This document shows, piece by piece, positions 1-6,987 of a stretch of DNA of 8,784 bases. The stretch is from an uncultured Anaerolineaceae bacterium (GTDB lineage: Bacteria; Chloroflexota; Anaerolineae; Anaerolineales; Anaerolineaceae). The notes beneath the pieces were generated by a model that was not told the origin of the DNA, did no database searches, and saw nothing but the letters and a program-made list of their open reading frames with translations. Every line of letters starts with the position of its first letter. The first letter of the stretch is position 1. The stretch covers positions 1 through 8,784 of the forward strand of contig CALESS010000269.1 in the NCBI GenBank assembly GCA_937907495.1. Direction: 5' to 3'. Made by a program: the position numbers and the translations under genes.

Positions 1-2217
1 GGCGAAGTCAGCGTGGGCGGGGCGCGCGATATCCGCCCGTTGGTGGACCTGGCCCGCCGGGGCGGGGTTTTACAACCCGCCGATTTGTTGGAAGTGAAGA
101 AAACCCTGGTTGCCTCCCGGGAATTGCACCGCACCCTGGAACGCCTGGGCGTGGACTTCCCGCACCTGGCGGCGCTGGCCCAACCTCTACCGCCCCCGCC
201 TGGCCTGGTGGATGCCATCAGCCGGGCCATCTCTGAGCGCGGCGAGGTCATGGATCACGCCTCGGACAAACTGGCCTCCATCCGCCGCGAGGTCAAGATC
301 GCCCACGAGCGCCTGCTTTCCCGCCTGGAACGCATGGTCAACGACCCGCGCACCGCCCCCATGCTGCAAGAGCCGATCATCACCCAGCGTAACGGGCGTT
401 ATGTCATCCCCTTGCGGGCAGATTTCAAAGGGAAGGTGCGTTCCATCGTCCATGACCAGAGCAGCACCGGGGCGACGCTGTTTGTGGAGCCGCTGGTGGT
501 GGTGGAGATGAACAACCACTGGCACGAGCTGCAATTGGCCGAGCGTGATGAAGTGCGCCGCATCCTGGCGGAGCTTTCTGCCCTGGTGGGCAAAGCGGTC
601 ATGGATCTGGATGCGATGGTGCAGGCCCTGGCCGAAATTGACCTGGCCCTGATGTGCGCCCGCTATGCCGATGATCTGCGGGCGGCCGAGCCGCTGCTGG
701 CTGAAACCAACCCCAGCCCGGATCACCCGGGCAGCCTCATCCGCCTCTACCAGGCCCGCCATCCGCTGTTGGATCCCCAAACGGTGGTGCCGATTGACGT
801 CGTGCTGGATGAGCAGACCTTTGGCCTGGTGATCACCGGGCCCAATACCGGCGGCAAGACCGTTACCCTGAAAACCGTCGGGCTGCTGGTGCTGATGGCT
901 CAGACCGGGCTGCACATTCCAGCCCAATCTGGCAGTGCGCTCAGCTTGTTTATGGATGTGTTCGCCGATATTGGCGATGAGCAATCCATCGAGCAGTCGC
1001 TTTCCACCTTCTCCGGGCACATCACCAACATCGTGCGTATCCTCCGGCAAGCCCGGCCGGATTCCCTGGTGATCTTCGATGAACTGGGCGCTGGCACCGA
1101 TCCGCAGGAGGGGGCAGCCCTGGCGCGGGCCTTGCTCTCCCACCTGGTGGAGCAGCGCATACCCTGCCTGGTAGCCACCCATTACCCGGAGCTGAAAGCC
1201 TTTGCCCATGCCACGGCGGGGATTGTAAACGCCAGCATGGAATTTGACATCAAATCCCTGCGCCCAACCTACCACCTGACGGTGGGCCTGCCGGGGCGCT
1301 CCAATGCCCTGTTGATTGCTGAGCGGCTGGGTTTATCCAAAGAGATTATCCGTTCAGCCCGCAGTACCATAGACCCGGACGAGCTGCATGCTGAAGACCT
1401 TTTGAACGAGATCCACCGCCAGCGGGATTTAGCCCGCCGGATGCGCGGCGATGCCGAGCGGGCGCGCTATGAGGCGGATAAACTTCAGCGGGAGTTGACT
1501 GCCCGGATGGAGGAAATTGAAGAGGAACGGCAAACAGTTTTGAATAAGGCCCGTGCCGAAGCTGAACGGGAAGTGGCAGAGTTGCGCGCCGAAATGGACG
1601 AAATCCGGCGGGCGCTGACCCGGGCCAGGCAGCCGCTGGAAGAGCTAAAACCGCTGACCGAAAAAGTGGAAGAACTCGAATCCGAAGTGCAGGCACCGGT
1701 TGAGGCGCGCCAGGTGCAGAAGACGCCCTCCCGGCCTTTGCAGCCCGGGGATAAAGTGAAAGTGCGCACCCTGAAGATGGATGGCATTATCACCAGCCTG
1801 GGGCAGGAGGATGCCGAGGTGCAAGTGGGCAACCTGCGTGTGCGCGCCCGCCTGGCCGATTTGCAACGCGGCGCTGCCCCCCTTGAATCCACCCCGGCCG
1901 CTGCCCCGGCCCGCAGAACCGGTTCCACCACCCTGCCAGAAACAGGCACCGGCACGCCGTTTCATCCTTCCCCCGGCATGGAACTGGACGTGCGCGGCGA
2001 GCGGGCGGAAGATGCGCTGGATGCGCTGGAACGCTACCTGGAAAACGCCTACCTGGCCGGGCTGCCCTTTGTGCGCATTATTCATGGCAAAGGTACCGGC
2101 CGATTGCGCCAGGTGATCCGCGAGGAACTGCGCAAATCGCCGCACGTCAAACGGGTGGAGAGCGGACAGGAGAAGGAAGGCGGGGAAGGGGTGACCATTG
2201 CCCACCTGGATGTATAA
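1..2217 (+). CDS. mutS2: Endonuclease MutS2 (5' end missing)
   Basis: DNA-binding ATPase and nuclease of the MutS2 family. The family is linked to suppression of recombination and, in some bacteria, to rescue of collided ribosomes. The frame is open from base 1; the GTG at 13 is internal, because the text GEVSVGGARDIRPL matches the family well inside the protein. Roughly 75 N-terminal residues are probably outside the window. Counting residues from base 1: Walker A GPNTGGKT at 280-287, the STFSGH signature at 335-340, Walker B and D-loop DELGAGTDPQEG at 360-371, and the switch histidine in ATHY at 394. A charged coiled coil (about 465-563) follows, then a small beta domain starting LQPGDKVKV (about 580-622), then a C-terminal Smr nuclease domain with LDVRG at 662-666 and HGKGTG at 695-700. 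All key motifs are intact. The variable linker before Smr is rich in Pro, Ala and Thr. It converges on the regulator gene that ends at 2434. Confidence 0.96.
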   Translation, partial: GEVSVGGARDIRPLVDLARRGGVLQPADLLEVKKTLVASRELHRTLERLGVDFPHLAALAQPLPPPPGLVDAISRAISERGEVMDHASDKLASIRREVKIAHERLLSRLERMVNDPRTAPMLQEPIITQRNGRYVIPLRADFKGKVRSIVHDQSSTGATLFVEPLVVVEMNNHWHELQLAERDEVRRILAELSALVGKAVMDLDAMVQALAEIDLALMCARYADDLRAAEPLLAETNPSPDHPGSLIRLYQARHPLLDPQTVVPIDVVLDEQTFGLVITGPNTGGKTVTLKTVGLLVLMAQTGLHIPAQSGSALSLFMDVFADIGDEQSIEQSLSTFSGHITNIVRILRQARPDSLVIFDELGAGTDPQEGAALARALLSHLVEQRIPCLVATHYPELKAFAHATAGIVNASMEFDIKSLRPTYHLTVGLPGRSNALLIAERLGLSKEIIRSARSTIDPDELHAEDLLNEIHRQRDLARRMRGDAERARYEADKLQRELTARMEEIEEERQTVLNKARAEAEREVAELRAEMDEIRRALTRARQPLEELKPLTEKVEELESEVQAPVEARQVQKTPSRPLQPGDKVKVRTLKMDGIITSLGQEDAEVQVGNLRVRARLADLQRGAAPLESTPAAAPARRTGSTTLPETGTGTPFHPSPGMELDVRGERAEDALDALERYLENAYLAGLPFVRIIHGKGTGRLRQVIREELRKSPHVKRVESGQEKEGGEGVTIAHLDV

Positions 2218-2276
2218 AAAGCAGGGCGGTGGAGAGTGGTATCCAGCCGCCTCGCCATTCCCAGGGCATTAAAAAT

Positions 2277-2323
2277 AAAAAAGACCGATGGCACTCGTCC
2301 CCGCAAGTACCTCCGGTCTTTTT
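2277..2323. terminator. Two-way intrinsic terminator hairpin between convergent genes
   Basis: The outer stem is a perfect 10-bp inverted repeat, AAAAAGACCG (2278-2287) with CGGTCTTTTT (2314-2323). Inside it, across a 2x2 internal loop, GGCACT (2290-2295) pairs with AGTACC (2306-2311), closing a 10-base loop. In minus-strand RNA the 2292/2309 position is a G-U wobble; in plus-strand RNA it is a C-A mismatch. On the minus strand the stem runs into T6-A-T5, and on the plus strand into T5. It can therefore end mutS2 (60 bases past its stop) and the minus-strand regulator (about 110 bases past its stop), with a better fit to the latter. Confidence 0.75.
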
Positions 2324-2350
2324 CGTTGCCGTGGGGCCCTGGAGCCACAG

Positions 2351-2409
2351 CCACGTTTTTATTCTTTTTGATATGGTTATTGTAAGACAAACCGTAGCCA
2401 AAAACGTGG
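2351..2409. repeat. Second inverted repeat downstream of the BTAD regulator gene
   Basis: CCACGTTTTT (2351-2360) and AAAAACGTGG (2400-2409) are a perfect 10-bp inverted repeat around a 39-base loop. The loop itself can fold: TATGGT (2372-2377) pairs with ACCGTA (2391-2396) through one U-G wobble in plus-strand RNA, and TTGT (2380-2383) pairs with ACAA (2387-2390). No T-run follows either arm, so it is not a textbook intrinsic terminator. It lies between the regulator's stop codon and the terminator hairpin, so it would be in that gene's 3' UTR. The role is unknown: mRNA 3' end stability, or a leftover of an older element. Confidence 0.5.
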
Positions 2410-2425
2410 ACAAGAAGCGTGGACA
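2405..2425 (+). repeat. Short direct repeat CGTGGACA
   Basis: CGTGGACA occurs at 2405-2412 and again at 2418-2425, a 13-base period. The first copy overlaps the right arm of the inverted repeat at 2400-2409. The spacing is a little more than one helical turn. It lies 9 bases from the stop codon of the minus-strand regulator. It could be chance. Confidence 0.3.
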
Positions 2426-2433
2426 GGGATTTC

Positions 2434-5400
2434 TTATGATAATTGCTCCAGAACCATGCCCCGGAAGGTCTCAAAATCCGGGCGAAGATCCGGGTGTTGA
2501 ATCTGGGCATCCAGGAATTGCAGGGTGGCGAGGGTGGCCTGCCGCATTCCCTCGTCAATGGTTTGGCCGGTGGCGCGGGTCATGATCGTATGCAGGGTGA
2601 AATTGAGAATCTTCAGCCAGGGGATTTCGCAATTGCTGGCATATTGCTGAAAACTGGCTGCATGTTCCAGCGCCAGATCCAGTTTCTCGACCTTCAAATA
2701 AGCCAGGGCCAGGCCGAAGTGTAAAAATTCATGCACTTCCGGGATTTTACAATCCTCCATCAGGCCGGGGAGTTCTTCAATCTCGGCCTTTAATTGGTCA
2801 GCGGGCAAAATGGGGGCCAACGCTCCCAGGCGGGCAGAAAGGGCCGGGTAATAGATAATTCCCAACCCGGCCTGCTTCGCCTGGCGCAGAACCTCTGTAA
2901 AAAGCAGGTCGCTCTGCTCATATTCTCCAGACATTCCGAGGATGGCTGCCTGTTGAGCGAGCAATTCCAACCGGTTTTGCGAATCAAATGAGAGGCTTTC
3001 CCCCTGGCGCAGGCATTCCAGGGCTGCCGGGAAATTCCGCAAGAAGCGGTGGATCTGGCCGCGAATCAACCACTCCGAGGGCAGCAAATCTTCACAACGA
3101 TGCTCCACGGCAATACTGTGCACAATTTGCAGTTCTTTCCAGCATTGATCCAGATACCCCCGGGAGAGGTGGATCAAACTGCGCAACACGTGCAGGTAAC
3201 CCAGGAGATGCCAGAACTGATGGGCCTGGCTGATCTTCATTCCCTCGTCCAGCCAGCGGCTGCTGGCGGCATAATCAAAAGAGTAAAAGGCCGCCATTGC
3301 CAGGGCTGCCAGGGCGTTAACCTGGGGGAAGGGGGCGTTAATGGTCAGGGCATCCTGGTAGGCTGTCTCTGCCAGGCCCGCCGCCCGCTGGGGCTGGCCA
3401 TTCAGGCAGTAGGTGATTGCCAGCATCCGCGTGCTCAGACTGCGGATTTCAATCACCGCATCTTCCGTCGCCCGGGCGGAAAGTGAAATAACCAACTCCA
3501 AATCCTGCCGGGCAGCTCCATATTGAGTTAAAATCGTGAGGACGATGGCGCGGGTATATAAGGCATTGATCCGTTCCCACAAGTCTGGCAGGGTATCCAG
3601 CATCAGCACGGATTGGTTCGCTGCCCGCTGGGCATCCGCCATCTCTCCCAGTTTGTAATGAACCTGGGCCAGGCCGGTCAGGGCTACACCCATCATGATC
3701 CGGTTCTGGCGTTGCTCTCCGAGGCGCAGCAATTGCGAGAAGATGCGCCGGGCTTCTTTGAGGTTGGCAGATTGGAGGGCTAAAAAGCCCCAGGTTTGAT
3801 AAAGATGCAAAATGGTTTCATCCGGCAGGTTATGCCAGAAACTTTTAACCAGCTTTTCCGCCTGTTGAAAAGCTTCTTCCGCCTCGCGCATTGAATACAG
3901 ATGCAGCGCATGTTTGGCAGCCGCCACCCAGGCGTAAATGGCAGGGACGGGTTCGCCCCCGGCTTCATAATGTTCCGCCACCCGGGCCGAGTTGGGATTG
4001 ACGAAACCTTCAAAATCGCTTTTCAACAGCCGGGCAGCCCGCAAATGCAGCATGTGTTTGCGCGCCAGGCTGAGGTCCATCAAGATCACTTCCCGAATTT
4101 TGTCATGGATAAAAGAGTACAACCGGCCTTGGGATGCCGGGCGGATGAGATGAAGCTGCTCCAGCTCTTCCAGGGCGGCGGTAATTTGATCTTCGGAAAG
4201 GCTGGCTACCACCTGCACCTGGGCGGGTGAAAACTGGCTGCCCAGGATGGCAGCCGCCTCCAGCACCTGGCGGGATGAAGAATTGAGGGAGTGGAAACGC
4301 TCGCGCATCAAATTGAGCAGCCCGCCCATCGAAGGCTGGCTGTAGGAATCCCCCGGTTGCAGTGAGCGATGCAGGGAGCTGGCGCGCAGCCACTCAATCA
4401 CGTAGAGCGGGTTGCCGCCGGTATCCACCTTCAATTTTTCTGCCATTTCCGGGGGCAACTTTTCTCCGAGGATGGACAGCCCAATCTCCTGGATATCATC
4501 GGGTTGTAATAGCGGCAGGTTGATTTTGAGGCTGGGGACGCCGCGTTGCGGGTGGTCGAGGAAATGCCGCACGTCCGGTTCCAGGGCTTCCAGACGGGCA
4601 TTGATGATGAGAAAATTGGGCGGGCGGAAAAAGCCGCGCCCCAGCAGGTATTCCACCGCCGCTCGCGTCGCCCCATCACACCATTGCACATCCTCCAGGA
4701 TGTAAAATACCCGCCGATTTTTGGCAAGCAGGCTCATCAATTGGAAATAGGCTTCAAAAATCTGGGGGCGGGCATCGCCCTGGGGATTGGAGCGGGAGTT
4801 GCCCAGGTGTGGAAACAGAACAATAAGCTCCGGCAGCAAGGCAGCCAAATGCCCCTGCCAGGTGCGATCCAGGTGCTGCCATTCATCGGGGTGAACCCCC
4901 TGGCGCAGGCTGGAAATCAGGGCCTGGAATGGCAGGGAGCGTTCATGCTCCTGGCAATCCACCAGCATCAGGCGGGGCAAGGGATCCTGCTGGCGAAAGA
5001 ATTCGTAGGAGAGGCGCGTTTTTCCGGCGCCGGATTCGCCGAGGAGCACGGCGGAACCTCCGCGGATGCAGGCCTGGCGCAGGCGCAGCAATTCCTCCAG
5101 CCGCCCGGTCATTGGCACCCGCAGGGTGACCACCGGCGGCCATTGGATGCGCGGCTGGGTGGGAGCCTTGCCGGACGTCTGAATCTTATGGCAGAGATGA
5201 AGCAGGGAGGCGGGCGGTCCTCCTTGATCCTCATACAATACCTTGAGGTAATTGCAATAGTTGGAGATTTCTTCCGGTTTGCCAATTTCCAACAAATTGG
5301 TCAGGATGCGGAAATGTAAATCGCTGTTGGAGGGGTCCAGGGTGGCGGCTTTTTGCAGCCAGCCCAGGCCCCGCTCCAGGTCACCGCAGGCAGAAGCATG

Positions 5401-5940
5401 ATCTGCCAGGCGCAGCAGGCAAAATTGGTAACCCACATCCACCAGGTGGCTGGTTTCACTTGCCCATTGTTCGTAGAGTTCCGAGTCTGGCCACTCAAAG
5501 TTGAAGAGGAAGCGCGGCCCCTGCCAGATTTCGACCGCCCGCAACAACCCCTGGTAAACCGGCTCCGGCAGGGGTTCGTTGCGGGGAACCATGCCTGCCA
5601 GACGGCGGTGAGTGTTCAACAGGCTGGTAAATTCAAGTAAATCCACCCAAACCCGTTCCATATCCAGGCTGACCAGGCCTTGCTCCACCCGCAGGGCTTC
5701 CGGGAGGGGTAGTTCTGCCCGAAGTTTGCTCAAAATTCCGCGCAGATGGCGGCGGCCCTCGGTTGGAGAGGCATCCGGCCAGAGCAGCAGGCACAATTCA
5801 TCCCGCCGGATGGGCTGGGGATGACCGGCAAGATAATAGAGCAGGGCGCGGGGAATCTTCCGTTGGATGTGGATGACTTGCTCACCCCACTTAACCACCG
5901 GCGTGCCGAGGAGTATGACGGAAAGCTGTAAATCAATCAC
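2434..5940 (-). CDS. Large BTAD/AAA/TPR transcriptional regulator (SARP/AfsR-like)
   Basis: Predicted cytoplasmic DNA-binding ATPase of 1168 residues, resembling SARP/AfsR-type activators without a receiver domain. Counting from the GTG at 5940: an OmpR-like winged helix at about 4-95 (QLSVILLG, then DELCLLLWPD), a BTAD helical domain at about 97-255, an AAA/STAND ATPase from about 277 (MTGRLEELLRL) with Walker A GESGAGKT at 301-308 and Walker B ILEDVQW at 414-420, the GGNPLYVIEWL motif typical of this ATPase class, then TPR-like helical repeats from about 620 to the end. There is no C-terminal LuxR helix-turn-helix. The frame is open to a GTG at 6012, which would add 24 polar residues; I prefer 5940 because the family starts a few residues before the first beta strand. 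Neither start has a clear Shine-Dalgarno sequence. It follows the 242-residue membrane protein gene on the same strand. Target genes and ligand cannot be told from sequence. Confidence 0.9.
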   Translation of the reverse strand: MIDLQLSVILLGTPVVKWGEQVIHIQRKIPRALLYYLAGHPQPIRRDELCLLLWPDASPTEGRRHLRGILSKLRAELPLPEALRVEQGLVSLDMERVWVDLLEFTSLLNTHRRLAGMVPRNEPLPEPVYQGLLRAVEIWQGPRFLFNFEWPDSELYEQWASETSHLVDVGYQFCLLRLADHASACGDLERGLGWLQKAATLDPSNSDLHFRILTNLLEIGKPEEISNYCNYLKVLYEDQGGPPASLLHLCHKIQTSGKAPTQPRIQWPPVVTLRVPMTGRLEELLRLRQACIRGGSAVLLGESGAGKTRLSYEFFRQQDPLPRLMLVDCQEHERSLPFQALISSLRQGVHPDEWQHLDRTWQGHLAALLPELIVLFPHLGNSRSNPQGDARPQIFEAYFQLMSLLAKNRRVFYILEDVQWCDGATRAAVEYLLGRGFFRPPNFLIINARLEALEPDVRHFLDHPQRGVPSLKINLPLLQPDDIQEIGLSILGEKLPPEMAEKLKVDTGGNPLYVIEWLRASSLHRSLQPGDSYSQPSMGGLLNLMRERFHSLNSSSRQVLEAAAILGSQFSPAQVQVVASLSEDQITAALEELEQLHLIRPASQGRLYSFIHDKIREVILMDLSLARKHMLHLRAARLLKSDFEGFVNPNSARVAEHYEAGGEPVPAIYAWVAAAKHALHLYSMREAEEAFQQAEKLVKSFWHNLPDETILHLYQTWGFLALQSANLKEARRIFSQLLRLGEQRQNRIMMGVALTGLAQVHYKLGEMADAQRAANQSVLMLDTLPDLWERINALYTRAIVLTILTQYGAARQDLELVISLSARATEDAVIEIRSLSTRMLAITYCLNGQPQRAAGLAETAYQDALTINAPFPQVNALAALAMAAFYSFDYAASSRWLDEGMKISQAHQFWHLLGYLHVLRSLIHLSRGYLDQCWKELQIVHSIAVEHRCEDLLPSEWLIRGQIHRFLRNFPAALECLRQGESLSFDSQNRLELLAQQAAILGMSGEYEQSDLLFTEVLRQAKQAGLGIIYYPALSARLGALAPILPADQLKAEIEELPGLMEDCKIPEVHEFLHFGLALAYLKVEKLDLALEHAASFQQYASNCEIPWLKILNFTLHTIMTRATGQTIDEGMRQATLATLQFLDAQIQHPDLRPDFETFRGMVLEQLS

Positions 5941-5953
5941 GTGGATTATTGTA
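5938..5953 (-). promoter_or_regulatory. Possible -10 box next to the regulator's GTG start
   Basis: On the minus strand TACAAT (5953-5948) lies 7 bases before the GTG at 5940, so transcription from it would begin at or next to the start codon. TACAAT matches the consensus TATAAT at five of six bases. No good -35 box lies 16-18 bases upstream. This supports, weakly, a leaderless start at 5940 and an independent promoter for the regulator. Confidence 0.3.
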
Positions 5954-6095
5954 ACCCGATCCGTTCCCTTTGCCGTATTTCTTGCCGTTTCTTTGGCCGG
6001 GGAAACACACACGCCATTTTAACGGGTTCTTCCGCTATTCTAAAATCTGGCTAACCATGTTCACTGCGGGGGAAATCCGAAACTGTGCTTTCCTC

Positions 6096-6824
6096 TCACG
6101 GCGCCAGGGAGAGAGCCTCTTCCAGTGAGTCCAGGGCATCCATTAACTTCTCCACTGCCGGCCCCACGGCCTGCGGGTCCCGCACCAGTTCCGTTTCGGC
6201 GCTCTTCATCAGGGCTGCCAGTTCGGCGGCCATTTCCTTTTCGCCGGTTTCTTCGAGATACGGCGTCAGTTCATCCAGATATTGGCGGGCGAGCTGCAAT
6301 TGGGTGCGGACCACGGGGTTGTTCTTGTTCACAATTCCCTGGTTGGCGCGTTCCAGGGAGCGCAGCGCCAGCGCCAGGCTGGCACGGGCCTTAATTTGGG
6401 TGACATTGGCCTGCATTGCATCATATTGACCTTTCAGGTCGGTGTAATCTGCATTGCGGGTTTCCAACGTGGCGGCGGTGGTTTGCAGCTCAGCGCGGGT
6501 GGTCTCCAGCGCAGACATGGTCGGCTGGTAGAGGAGGAAATAAGCCAGCAAAAAGCCGGCTGCAAACATCAACAGGCTCAGGGTAATCAGGCGCAATGCG
6601 TTGCGAAAAAAGCGCCCGGCGCGGCTTTCAGCGGTCTTTGGTTCCATAATCGGGGTTGGCTCGGCAGTCTTCAGCGGCTCCTCTGGCGGAGGGGTAATGA
6701 GTGGTTCTGCGGGTGATTGGGGCTCGCTGAGCAGCCCGGCGGGTTCAGCCGCGGGCAATTCGGGGGTTAATTTATCCACCGGGTTGGGGGTCTCCTCGGC
6801 GGGGATGGGGGGAGTTTCGTTCAT
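6096..6824 (-). CDS. Single-pass membrane protein with Pro/Glu-rich tail and outer coiled coil
   Basis: 242-residue protein that I do not recognise as a named family. Residues 1-66 are rich in Pro, Glu, Ala and Thr and look disordered. Arginines at 68, 71, 74 and 78 precede one hydrophobic helix at about 76-99 (ITLSLLMFAAGFLLAYFLL), so by the positive-inside rule the tail is cytoplasmic and the C-terminus is outside. Residues 102-160 form a likely coiled coil, and 160-242 is a charged, all-helical region. There is no signal peptidase or lipoprotein site. The ATG at 6824 has a strong Shine-Dalgarno sequence, AAGGAG, 6 bases upstream, and a sigma70-like promoter lies upstream of that. It is divergent from the HTH-Kelch gene at 6988 and 155 bases ahead of the BTAD regulator start on the same strand, so the latter may be read through from it. 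The role is unknown; a partner or target of the HTH-Kelch protein is a guess from position. Confidence 0.85.
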   Translation of the reverse strand: MNETPPIPAEETPNPVDKLTPELPAAEPAGLLSEPQSPAEPLITPPPEEPLKTAEPTPIMEPKTAESRAGRFFRNALRLITLSLLMFAAGFLLAYFLLYQPTMSALETTRAELQTTAATLETRNADYTDLKGQYDAMQANVTQIKARASLALALRSLERANQGIVNKNNPVVRTQLQLARQYLDELTPYLEETGEKEMAAELAALMKSAETELVRDPQAVGPAVEKLMDALDSLEEALSLAP

Positions 6825-6830
6825 GGGTTG

Positions 6831-6836
6831 CTCCTT
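6831..6836 (-). promoter_or_regulatory. Strong ribosome binding site of the membrane protein gene
   Basis: The minus strand reads AAGGAG, then six bases, then ATG at 6824. This is near-ideal spacing and fixes the start codon. It contrasts with the divergent gene at 6988, which has no useful Shine-Dalgarno sequence. Confidence 0.85.
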
Positions 6837-6850
6837 ATGAATGGCAGGCT

Positions 6851-6872
6851 CGGTTCAAAGAAAGTTGAACCG
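6851..6872. promoter_or_regulatory. Perfect 8-bp dyad in the 5' UTR of the membrane protein gene
   Basis: CGGTTCAA (6851-6858) and TTGAACCG (6865-6872) are exact inverted copies separated by six bases. In the minus-strand transcript this lies about 14 bases upstream of the ribosome binding site, and about 33-54 bases after the predicted transcription start. It could be an operator for a dimeric regulator, or an RNA hairpin with an 8-bp stem and 6-base loop. No T-run follows, so it is not a terminator. Confidence 0.55.
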
Positions 6873-6896
6873 TCCCGGGTGATGGGTAGGCGACGC

Positions 6897-6914
6897 ACTA
6901 CTTCCATTAGTAGT
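6897..6914. promoter_or_regulatory. Dyad operator candidate over the minus-strand -10 region
   Basis: ACTACT (6897-6902) and AGTAGT (6909-6914) are exact inverted copies with a six-base spacer, the same spacer length as the dyad at 6851-6872. It overlaps the last three bases of the predicted -10 box (6912-6917) and the start region of the minus-strand promoter. A protein bound here would block the membrane protein gene. Confidence 0.5.
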
Positions 6915-6940
6915 ATACGGTTGAGGGAACAGATTGGCAA
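6912..6940 (-). promoter_or_regulatory. Sigma70-like promoter of the membrane protein gene
   Basis: On the minus strand TTGCCA (6940-6935), a 17-base spacer and TATACT (6917-6912) match the TTGACA and TATAAT consensus at five of six bases each with ideal spacing. The predicted start is near 6905, giving a 5' UTR of about 80 bases that contains the dyad at 6851-6872. Confidence 0.65.
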
Positions 6941-6947
6941 GTACAGA

Positions 6948-6978
6948 ATGACACCAGCCGGGATGGATACGATATAAT
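6948..6978 (+). promoter_or_regulatory. Promoter of the HTH-Kelch gene, probably leaderless
   Basis: A perfect TATAAT (6973-6978) lies 9 bases before the ATG at 6988, so transcription should start within a few bases of the start codon. The best -35 candidate is ATGACA (6948-6953), five of six matches, but with a long 19-base spacer. It is back to back with the minus-strand promoter, with 7 bases between the two -35 boxes. Confidence 0.6.
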
Positions 6979-6987
6979 AACAGGGTT

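Noticed and set aside
13..15. GTG as the start of mutS2
   Set aside because: The frame is open to base 1 and the residues around it match the interior of the family. The N-terminal part is simply outside the window.
187..1275. 362-codon open frame on the minus strand inside mutS2
   Set aside because: It is antisense to a well-supported gene, has a His/Gln/Gly-rich composition typical of a shadow frame in GC-rich DNA, and shows no recognisable domain.
2229..2585. 118-codon open frame on the plus strand across the convergent intergenic region
   Set aside because: It runs through the terminator hairpin, has no ribosome binding site, and enters the regulator gene antisense.
4546..5319. 257-codon open frame on the plus strand inside the BTAD regulator gene
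   Set aside because: It lies opposite the ATPase domain with intact Walker motifs. The translation has no recognisable domain and its composition is that of a shadow frame.
5946..6017. 23-codon upstream open frame (ATG 6017, stop 5946) ahead of the BTAD regulator
   Set aside because: It ends five bases before GTG 5940, which could suggest a leader peptide, but its ribosome binding site is poorly spaced. The Arg/Lys-rich product has no known leader pattern. Only conservation would rescue it.
6037..6065. TAGAAT as a minus-strand promoter for the BTAD regulator
   Set aside because: The -10 box is acceptable, but no hexamer 16-18 bases upstream resembles TTGACA closely enough to call a promoter.
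6013..6095. Terminator between the membrane protein gene and the BTAD regulator gene
   Set aside because: No stable inverted repeat followed by a T-run was found, so the two genes may share a transcript.
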